From NCBI GenBank assembly GCA_001510575.1, contig LNGK01000007.1, positions 310,001 to 374,000 of the forward strand: a DNA stretch of 64,000 bases, written 5' to 3'. A program made the position numbers and the translations under genes. This DNA is from Knoxdaviesia capensis (lineage: Eukaryota > Ascomycota > Sordariomycetes > Microascales > Gondwanamycetaceae). Positions 44,568-53,351 of the stretch are shown here, piece by piece. The notes below the pieces were generated by a model. That model was not told where the DNA came from, made no database searches, and saw only the letters and a list, made by a program, of their open reading frames with translations. Every line of letters starts with the position of its first letter. The stretch's first letter is position 1.

Positions 44568-44746
44568 TTTTTCCCCTCTTCGTCCCGGCTGCCCCCACCC
44601 TGCACTTGACGACTGTCACCCGGACCGGCCACGAGAGACGTCCACCCACGACTAGATTGACGGAGCCGCGTGAGCCAGCTCTGAGCCGAGTGAAGCGAGT
44701 TCCGACCCCCCGAAAAAGAGCCTGCAAGACAAACGCAACAAGAGAA
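44568..44746. promoter_or_regulatory. Compact divergent promoter between SOM1 and the unnamed + gene
   Basis: Only 179 bases separate the two divergent start codons, so both transcripts must start within this short interval or overlap. No TATA element or telobox is visible. Confidence 0.6.
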
Positions 44747-45888
44747 ATGGATTTGGATCTGGCGATGGCCGCCGTGGTCGGCGCGCGGATCCTCGGCGAG
44801 ATTGAAGACACAAATCTAGAAGAGGTACGTCTCGGTTTTGCCGTCTGCGTTGCGCAAGTATTTCTTCCCTTGGGATCAATACCCGCCGTGTTGAGTGTTG
44901 CCTCGTTTCTGTGCGGATGCATGTCCCAAGAAGCACAGCTCCCGGCTCAAAATTTACGAGAACATCCCAAAACAACTCACCGCCCAACCCTAAGCCATAC
45001 ACTAACCCTAAGTAGCTCCTCACTTCCCTCCAAGCCACCCGCTACAATCCGGACCCGGAGACCTCCTCCCCGACCTCCCCCACTAGCCCGCCGCTCCGGC
45101 AACTAACCCAAGGCCCGCCGATCAAACTGACCGGCCATGCACCCCTGGACGCCCTGCTCCGCGCCCACCACCGCACCCACCGCCGGAGCAGCACCGGGAC
45201 CACCAGAGGAGCAGGAGCAGGAGCAGGAAGCGGGGGACACCCGCCCACACTGGCTCTAGCAGGCCGCTCCGCCCCGCTCGTCCACGCCCTCCTCGCGCAC
45301 GTATGCACCGCCCACACCGCCCTCGTTGTCCTCGGCCCCGGCGCGCTCTTCGACGCCACCCGCATCCCGCGCGCCCACGCCGCCCACGTCCACGTTGTCC
45401 GCACGGCCGCCGCTGTGACGCCGGAGCTGGTGGCCCGCGCCCAGGAGTGGATGGTGTACGCGCCGCACGCGAGCACCCACCGCCCGTGGTGGGGCACCGT
45501 GGTGCTGGGCGACGCCGCCGGGGCCGTCCGCGCCGGCGTGGACGTCGTCGTGGGCTGGCGCGGCTGGTTGCGGGTGGACCGCGAGCCGGTGCGGCCGTTT
45601 GGGGCCGTTGAGGGGCAGGCGCCCGGCGGCGGCAATGGCGGCGGTGTGGGTGTCAAACAGGCCATGCGCATGCGTGCGGCTCGCCAGGCGGCGGTTGATG
45701 GCGCTGGTTGGCTCGTCACGGCTGCCGAGGGTAGGATGCGGTTTACGTGGACCTTGGATCCGGGCGACGGTGGGGAATCTGACATGCGTGAAGCCGAGAC
45801 TGGGCTGAATACGGCGGCCCCAGATGGACACATTGATACACAGCTTTCAGGAACCACCCCTGACAACCTTGACCTTTCTCCTCCATAG
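44747..45888 (+). CDS. Conserved fungal protein of unknown function, possible RecA-like fold
   Basis: Exons 44747-44824 and 45016-45888 give 316 residues starting MDLDLAMAAVVGARILGEIE. The intron (donor GTACGT) ends in telomere-like sequence, with branch ACTAAC immediately followed by CCTAAGTAG. The protein has a Ser/Thr/Gly-rich linker (about 30-85), then a beta-alpha core (LALAGRSAPLVHALLAHVCT; TALVVLGPGALFDATRI; HVHVVRTAAAV). Next come the distinctive EWMVYAPHASTHRPWWGTVV (about 167-186) and VDVVVGWRGWLRVDREPV. A near-C-terminal AAEGRMRFTWTLD closes the domain. The layout recalls Rad51-paralogue-like accessory proteins of fungi, but there is no Walker A GxxxxGKT motif, so ATPase activity is unlikely. 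That assignment is a guess; the gene itself is well supported by frame, bias and splicing. Confidence 0.82.
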
Positions 45889-46369
45889 CCTATTGGCATA
45901 CACACACTCACACTCACACTCACACTCACAGACTAAACAGTAACACAATCAACTTTATTAACAATGCTCCCATGTGGACATTCCCGTAACGCCGTACATT
46001 CCCATTCATAGTTTTATAGTCAAAAGTTATACGTGATCTATATCTGTCTGTTTCCCAAACTCGTTGTGTAAAAGTAGTAAGACACACCACAAATCAACGG
46101 CCAAAGAAAAAAAAAAGAAGCATAAAAGTCAAACCCGAAGAGCGAAGAGAAAAAGTCGCACTAGAAATCAAAAGACACGCATATTATATGTATATATATA
46201 AGGGTTGGTTGGAATCAAGTGAACCATCAACTGTTCCAAAACCCTGGCCGGCCCCTGGCTATCGGGAAATGCAGGTGGGAGGCCCATGCAAGAAAAAAGG
46301 AATCATCACTTCATGAAATCAAAAAGAAACCCACAGGTCCTCGGGGATTCTCGCCGTCCTCCAGACTCT
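45889..46369. other. Convergent 3' region, 481 bases
   Basis: Lies between the stops of the preceding + gene and the L-rhamnose dehydrogenase (-). It has a CACTCA hexamer repeat near 45902-45928, is A-rich at 46080-46150 and has a short TA run near 46188-46200. No gene seen. Confidence 0.6.
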
Positions 46370-47404
46370 CTACTGGAGGTTCACAAACAGCCCGCCATCG
46401 ACCAGCAGCTGCGCACCAGTGACATATCCACTGAGCTGGTCGCAGGCCAGGAACACCGCCGGGCCCGCAAGGTCGACCGGGTCGCCGGTGCGGCCCAGCG
46501 GAATGCGGCCCTCCATGTAGGCCCGCTTGGCCGGATCGGCAAGATCCTGCTCGTTCAGCTGGGTCCGGATGGTTCCGGGAAGCAGAGCGTTGCACCGCAC
46601 GCCGTACTGGCCAAGAGCGCAGGCTGCACTCTGGGTCAGGCTCAGCACTCCAGCCTTGGACGGCGTGTAGTGCGCCTGCCGACCACCACCCACCAGCGCC
46701 GAGATTGAGCTGATGCCAATGATGCTGCCACCGGGCGGGCTCTGCTCACGGGCCATCTGGCGGGCCGCAGCCTGGATGACGTAAAACGCTCCGTCAAGGT
46801 TGGTGCGCAGGGTGTCGGTGAGCACCTCGGCAGTCACATCGAGGAAATCAACAAACTCGCAGATGCCCGCGTTCGACACGCAAATGTCCAGACGGCCATT
46901 GGGAGAGTGGCAGTTCGCAGCATACGACACCAGATCGCTCGCCACCGCCGGATTCCGCACGTCGCCCTGGCGCAGCACCAGTCGGCCGACCGATCCCTGC
47001 GGGACGGGTCTGGGAGCCCGGCGGAGGCCAACCGTGGCATTGCTCACAGTCTTGAGCCCAGCGACCGGCTTCTTGGCCTTTGTTTTCCGCAGCGGGCTTG
47101 CCACTGTGTATACCACTCCGGACTCGTCGTCAACCTCGCCCACTGAATCGTCCTCTTCATCGTCAAACACATCAACCGCCTCATCCTCAGACGAGAGCTC
47201 GGGCGTAGCGTCTCCGTCTACCAGAAGCGCGGCCGCCTCGCGCACAAGCGACTCGGCATGAACGGAGTCGCGCTCCAGGCCCAGATGGTTCACCACAACG
47301 TGGCAGCCCTGGCGAAGAAAAGCCAGGCAAATGGCCCGGCCAATTCCCGTGGTTCCACCCGTGATAATGGCCGTCTTGCCGGCGAGAAGGTTGAGAGACT
47401 GCAT
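46370..47404 (-). CDS. LRA1: L-rhamnose 1-dehydrogenase (short-chain dehydrogenase) with an acidic insertion
   Basis: An intronless SDR of 344 residues that oxidises L-rhamnose to L-rhamnono-lactone, the first step of the fungal non-phosphorylative pathway. The cofactor loop TGGTTGIG is at 15-22, NAG at 178-180, catalytic Ser near 233 (GISSISALVGG), Tyr246 and Lys250 (HYTPSKAG). The C-terminal half, from GGSIIGISSISALVGG through ACALGQYGVRCNALLPGTI to YMEGRIPLGR and LLVDGGLFVNLQ, closely follows what I know of yeast RHA1/LRA1. Unusually, residues about 62-138 form an extra segment, first very acidic (SSEDEAVDVFDDEEDDSVGE) and then basic, between the second Rossmann strand/helix and the GDV motif. 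The start is the first ATG next to LLAGKTAIITGG; the frame is open upstream but that part is leader. Confidence 0.9.
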   Translation of the reverse strand: MQSLNLLAGKTAIITGGTTGIGRAICLAFLRQGCHVVVNHLGLERDSVHAESLVREAAALLVDGDATPELSSEDEAVDVFDDEEDDSVGEVDDESGVVYTVASPLRKTKAKKPVAGLKTVSNATVGLRRAPRPVPQGSVGRLVLRQGDVRNPAVASDLVSYAANCHSPNGRLDICVSNAGICEFVDFLDVTAEVLTDTLRTNLDGAFYVIQAAARQMAREQSPPGGSIIGISSISALVGGGRQAHYTPSKAGVLSLTQSAACALGQYGVRCNALLPGTIRTQLNEQDLADPAKRAYMEGRIPLGRTGDPVDLAGPAVFLACDQLSGYVTGAQLLVDGGLFVNLQ

Positions 47405-50400
47405 TTTGATGGTGTGTGGGGGTATATATATAGGATGAAGGGAGCTCGGGAAGTGGTATCGGAGAGGAACGGAGGTATATTTGGAGATTCGGTTGGTCGG
47501 GTGAGATTTCGGTGATTGGACCAAAACAGCCAATTGATGGATGAGACGGGAATGACTTGCTTGACACAGGAAAAAAAGTAATGGCACAGTAAATATAATG
47601 CAAACAATATATGGACACCGAGACAAAACGTGAATGCAACGATACCGCTCGCTGATTGATTGATAAGAATTAAGACTTGATATATAAAATGAATTCTGTT
47701 GGCCGTTCACCGACCAAGGGGAAGAAAAAATAAGATAAAAATAGTTCAATTATCTTTTCTAGAGTATACCACAATGGATACTTCCGCAATAAAAGCGTCT
47801 AGTCTCGACACCAGTGGGATAGAAGTTCAAAAGTGAGCAGAAAAAGTGCCACAAAAATATGTTCCTGTTGGACAACCGAACAGTGAAAAGATCGATCAAG
47901 ACTCAGTTGCAGATCAAGAGAGAAGGGGAAAACCTGGCCTCTCAGTAGGAGACGGGAATCAAGGTTTTAAGGGAAAATGAAATGAACGAGAGAGAGACGG
48001 AATCCGGACTCAATCGTGAAGGAAGGAAAAAGGAGTTGAGAAGAAAAGTCCATCAATTCCCCTTCCTCCCGTGTTTTCTTACTTACGGGGGTACATTACA
48101 TATCCTGAGCAGGTGAAAGTGGTTTGGACTTTGCATCCTCACCGTAGCCTCTTGCAGTAGGGTGAATTTTTTTTCTCCAGCCGTTTCACCACTTTTCGAA
48201 GCTGGAATCGTCAAATAAACAGTCGCGGCTTGACAACGTGGTCTCGGGTCTGGAGGATTAGCTGCAGCAAAAGAAAATAACGGTTACAAAGCCAGTGGGA
48301 AAAAAGGGGGGGACCGAGCATGGGATGGGGGATGGGGAACGGGGGGGATAGAGGCCGACCTTGGCTTGCGGATGTGCGAACTCTTGCTGCCATTAGGTCA
48401 CTTTTTCCCCTCATACGTTTTTTTTTTTCGGGTTGGCAGCTTGGGTCACCAGTACCACACATATATCTTCTGGGCAAATATATGCAGGACCCCTGGCCGA
48501 CTTACTTGTTTGGGATGGTGGAGTTCTTGGGATTGAAGGTAATGAGCATGGATTGGGAAAGTCCTTTTGCAATTTCGGGGATAGGATAAACAGCCGGGAA
48601 TGCACCGTAGAAAACGTGGGACAATCGAGGGCAGCATGTGGACTTGCAGTGGACTTTTGGGATCGTGGGAGAACGAGGGGACGGTATTGTTGGGAGAGCG
48701 AATGGGCCGGGACGGCAGCTGGTAGCGAGGGCATGACAGCTGGTGACAGGTGGCGGCACGAGCGCGTGGGTGCGGAGGGGGAATGGAGAGACCGAGGCCG
48801 GTGCCGGTGCGGAAAAGCACACGAAGAGAGTGTGACAAGACATAGTCGGGCCAGTCAACAGCGGCAGACATCCGACGACAAGATTGGGACAAGCGGAGGC
48901 AGAGACGCCAGCAGCTGTGATCTGATCGGGTCTGGACTGGGTCACTAACTCGGACTCGGAGTCAAGAACAAGTGAGCAGGGTGTTTTCTTGCAAGTGAGG
49001 CTTGATTCAGCCACACGAGGCGCGGCAGTGGAGTTGAGGTGTAAACCCTAAGTCGGAGCACAAGGTTAGCATGAGTGGTCAAGATAAGTGGGCGGCCGGA
49101 GGTCGGCAGTCCTTCGGCGCCGGAAACAATCACGTGAAAGGCATGGCCGAGACGCTCCGAGCCGGATGCGGGGGTGTGGTATGGGATATGAAGTAGCTGA
49201 AGGAGATGCAATTAGACGCGACCATGTTGAAGCGGTGCAAACGCTGGCTGGCTAGATGGAACAGCAGGCTTCGCTTCACAAGAGGACACATGTGGCACCG
49301 AAGAGGATACGACGCCGTGAAGACTTGGCGGTGAGGACGATTGGTGTGAAGTCAAGCAGGCGAGAAGAGAGGATAGAAAGGAATTGGAAACGGGAATGCG
49401 CATAAGGCATAGAATATGAATGGAGGGAGCCACAGAAGGCGATGCTCTGGGAGAAGAAGTGAGATGAGAAGAGGAAGAAGAATGGAAAGGAGAAGAAAGG
49501 AATGAAGGGGCGATGAGGGAAGAAGAGAGAAGATATAGGAAGAGAGCCAGAGGAGAGTGGTCACGAGGAGGGCAGGGAGAAGTGTTAGATAAGAGCACGA
49601 GCGAGATGTTGAAAGAGGAAGGAAGTATCTGGCGAGAACGGTAGCATGAGGGAAGGAGCGAAATATTTATGATATAGAAAGGGAAAGAGTCTATGATACA
49701 GAGAGGGAAAGAGGACAAGAAGACAAGACAGATGGTCTGATCAAGTGAGCAGAATAAAACAAGATGTGAAGACGGGAGAGGGAAGGAGGGAGGAAGAAAA
49801 CGGCAAGTGGTAGACCGGAGAGAAGGAGCAACGGAGGCAGAGAGAGAAAAAGTGGGAAAGAAGGAGAAAAACGTGAGAGGGAAATGCAACCGGGAGAATA
49901 ATGGAGGAAGGAAGCAAGAGAGAGAAGTTGAGGAAAGAGGAAACCAAAGAGAAAAAAAGAACAAATCGACGCAGAAAGAGAGCAACAGAGAGAAAATGGA
50001 AAAAGAAAGAGAGAGTGTGAACAGGAGGAGGAATGGGAATAGGGCAGGCACAGAAGAAAAAATAGGCCACACGACAGAAATGAAAGCGAGAGAAAAGGAA
50101 AACCTCTCCAGTCCCTCCCCCAGATTTCCATCGTGAACAAACCCGTTGTGTTCGTTCTCTCCGTGAATCTGCACGCCCCCCCTCCTCCCATTCAAATCTC
50201 TTCCCGATTCAGGCGTCGGTCAACAGGGGAGCACGCTTGATCTGGTGCTGTATAAAAACGGCCGCGCACATTAAAAACCACAGAGAGGCAGGCCTGCAGG
50301 GCTCAGGGATTTTCCTGGCACGCGGGCTGAAAGAGGGAAAGTGGCCCAGGCTTGGACACCGAGGGCGTCAACAGGGAAGGTGGTCGCGTGCTCCTTCTTT

Positions 50401-51715
50401 CTCTGTGTCCGCTCTTTCCCTCTGTTCTGGTTCTGGTGGTTGTGGTTTGTGGGGGGAGCTGTACAGTATAGTGCAGGAGTGAGAAGTCTAGCAGGCGACA
50501 AAAAGATAAAGCGGAAGGACCCACCATCCCCCGCTGCGATGTTTGTCCGAGCCGGGACTGGGAAGAGCCACGGGGAAGAGAGAGGAGAGCGGTTCGGGCG
50601 AATTGGGGGCGCGCGTGAACACTCTGCCGAGTCCGCTTTAGCCGTGATCGGCCTGTTCACGGCCGAGATATATGTATGTACAGTACAGTACTGTAGACGG
50701 ACAGACGGGCAGATACTGGGAAACAGAGATGGAAGGAACTATAATGAAAAAGGAGTCGAACTCAAAAATAACAGAAATAAATCGAAAAAGAAAAAAAGAG
50801 AGAAAAAAAGAGAAGAAAAATTGGCACATGGCTAGTCAGCCAGCCACACACACACATTCTAAAGTTCGGGCAATCATTACCACGAGTGCAGAAAACCAGC
50901 CCAAAACTCTTGGTCGACGCTACTTCCTCACTACCTGGCCATAAAGGAAATTTCCCCCTCGGTCGGCCCAGAACGGCAATGTGTCGTCTTATTGCTGCGC
51001 TTGGCCTCCCCTCCCCGCCGCGGTGCTCGTCCTCTCCGTTACATGCATTTCATCTAGGACTAGGAACTCCACCTGCACCTCGTAGGATGTTATCTGCAGA
51101 GGAAGACCACCCAACCCTAACCCTAACCGCACCTGGATCTCGCTACCGACATACAGCAGATGGCACTGCACTGTCAAGTAATCGAGACCAGACAAAAGAA
51201 AATTTGATAAAAATTCAGTCTATCCATGTAAAATATTCCCCTCCCCCAAAAAAGAAGCAAGCGTACACTGCAACCTAAAAAAAGAGCTCCTCGGTCAAAC
51301 CATCCATCTCTCACTGCACACACACCCCCCCGCGGCCCTCTCCGTCGGATAACAAAAGTCCCGACGGCGACGACGAACGTAGTGGCCTCGACGGATACTG
51401 CTCTTAGAGCAAGTACCCTAACCCTCCGATTGTCGTCTCTGGTTCATGTATATATATCGACCGGTCGATGTAAGGAGACGTGGAGGGTCGGTCCCGGATA
51501 AAGGGTTGTGTCCATCCACTTCCTCGTTCACACCCACCAATCGATACAACCTGAGAGACCACCCCAATCAACGAGCCAAGAAGAAAAAAATTGAAACCGA
51601 AACGAAGCACCTTACGAATAGAGTCCTCCTAAATCAAGAACGCACACAACAAACACCAGACGACCCAGCCGACGAACCCACAGTGACAACGCACGAGAAG
51701 AACTAAGAACCGGTG
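47405..51715. other. Gene-free 4.3 kb between the two rhamnose genes
   Basis: This is the upstream region of the L-rhamnose dehydrogenase and the downstream region of the L-rhamnonate dehydratase. A TATATATATA element at 47423-47432 lies only about 20 bases from the dehydrogenase start. From about 49330 to 50110 the plus strand is strongly A/G-rich, which creates a 327-codon low-complexity minus frame (49212-50195). Telomere-like repeats occur at 49044-49052, 51112-51128 (AACCCTAACCCTAACC) and 51414-51425. A weak two-exon candidate on the minus strand (about 49226-48945) is not convincing. No lactonase or aldolase gene is present. Confidence 0.55.
51112..51128 (+). repeat. Interstitial telomere-like tract
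   Basis: AACCCTAACCCTAACC is the longest perfect TTAGGG-type tract in the window (nearly three units) and lies downstream of the rhamnonate dehydratase stop. Confidence 0.8.
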
Positions 51716-53351
51716 CTATAAAGCTTCCACGCCCGCCTCAACCTCCCGCATCATCAACTGCTGCGACCGCTTGGTAGCCTCCTCCGTGGCCCGCTCGACA
51801 TCCGGCTCGGGCGTCAGCGGACGCAGACCAACTGCGGGGCGCGGGAACAACAGGTAGTCCGACGGCATCAGCTTAGCCTTCGCCGCCGGGTTGACCGTGA
51901 GACCGAAGCCGGGCCGTTCGAGGTCCGCCGTGGTCAGGAACCCGCGCGTCGGGATCGGCTCGTCGAGGAACAGGTCGCCGAACACCGGAAGGACGCTGCG
52001 GCCGTCGGCCGAGTTGGCCAGGTACTCCTGGAACGGCGTGTTGGGCTGCGACATGACAAAGTGGTAGCTGTACGGCCCGCTGGCGTGCGGCACCACGGGG
52101 ATGTCGTAAGCCGCAGCCATGGCCGACACCTTGAGCAGCTCGGTGAGTCCGCCCAGCCACATCACGTCCGGCTGGATGATGTCGATGTTCCGCCCCTCAA
52201 CCAGCTTGCGGAAGCCGTAGCGCGAGTACTCGTGCTCGCCCGTCGTGAACTTGAGCGTCGGGTGCGCGCGCTTGATCTGTTCGAATCCATCCGTGTCATC
52301 CGGCGACAGACACTCCTCCCACCAGTTGATGTTGAGGTCGAGGCACGCCTTGGCCAGCTCAATAGTGTAGGAGACGTTGAGACTCATGTAGCAGTCCACC
52401 ATGATCGGGAAATCGGGGCCGACACTTTCACGGTGCCGCCGAAGGAACTCGACATTCTTGCGCAGTCCGACGTGGCCCTCTTCAGGACAGTACGGCAGGG
52501 GCACCTTGGCTCCCCAGAATCCCATCTCCTTGGCCGCCACTGGCTCAGGCCCAGTGCAGTAAAAGTCCAGACGCTCCTTGGTAGCTCCACCGATCATGCG
52601 GAACACAGGCTCGTTGCGGATCTTGCCAAGAAGATCCCAGAGGGCCAGGTCGATGACCGATATAACCGCCACGGGGAGTCCCTTCCGGCCATAGAACATG
52701 GACGCGCGGTACATCTGCTCAAACAGCAGGTTGGTGTTGCGAGGGTCTGAACCAATCAGAAAACGCTCAAAGTGCTGGTGCACAAGCCAGCACGCCGGAG
52801 GTCCTACGACAGGTCGAAACCGAGCTTGTTAGTGGTGTTGTTGCGGCGAGCGTCATATGCACTCTGCATTGCTGTGCTATGGCTAGCGGCAGCGTCCATG
52901 TTTGACTAACCTCCAAAGCCGGTAGCAATGCCGACGGTTCCGTCTGTGGCCTCGATCTCCAAGAAGAACGACCCAAGGACATTGATCCCCCAGCTGGTCC
53001 GCGACTTGCGGTACTGCTCCCATCGTGAGCAAGGAGTCGAGATGGGAGTGTCGATGAGCCTGTGTTGTGTCAGCAAAGGTCCAAGAGGCTATGACATAGC
53101 AATGAGGTTTGAGGAGAGGCTTACCAGTGTCCACCATGGACGTTGTGGTAGTCACCTCCTGAAGATGGAGAAACATTAACTTGGTGTTAGCAAAAAACCC
53201 TTTGGATCCTACATGACCCATTCCTTTTCTCCACGAAACACCGGATAGAGACGTCAAATCATCAACAGGACATACCGGCTCCAACACCATCGATGACAAA
53301 CGACCGGACAGCCCGGATGGTGGGGAATGTCTTGGTCTCTCGGCAGTTCAT
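51716..53351 (-). CDS. LRA3: L-rhamnonate dehydratase (enolase superfamily)
   Basis: Exons 53351-53276, 53158-53125, 53059-52911 and 52803-51716 encode 448 residues; all junctions keep frame (donors GTATGT, GTAAGC, GTTAGT; branch motifs GCTAAC, GCTGAC, ACTAAC). The enzyme removes water from L-rhamnonate to give 2-keto-3-deoxy-L-rhamnonate and needs Mg2+. The N-terminal capping domain begins TIRAVRSFVIDGVGAGGDYH. Barrel motifs follow in order: MVDCYMSLN (metal Asp, about residue 221), NWWEECLSPDD (about 248), FTTGEHEYSRYGF (about 274), DIIQPDVMWLGGLTELL, and VVPHASGPYSYHF with the catalytic His near 323. Length and motif order match fungal and bacterial rhamnonate dehydratases. It lies on the same strand as LRA1, 4.3 kb away. 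The start Met is followed directly by the conserved capping-domain strand. Confidence 0.94.

Noticed and set aside
48945..49226. Two-exon minus candidate of about 64 residues with a CTAAC...TTAG acceptor
   Set aside because: The donor would be the weak GTGATT, the protein shows no domain, and the acceptor itself is telomere-like sequence.
49212..50195. 327-codon minus frame, Ser/Phe/Leu/Pro-rich
   Set aside because: Low-complexity translation of a pyrimidine tract; two other frames of the same strand are also open over much of it.
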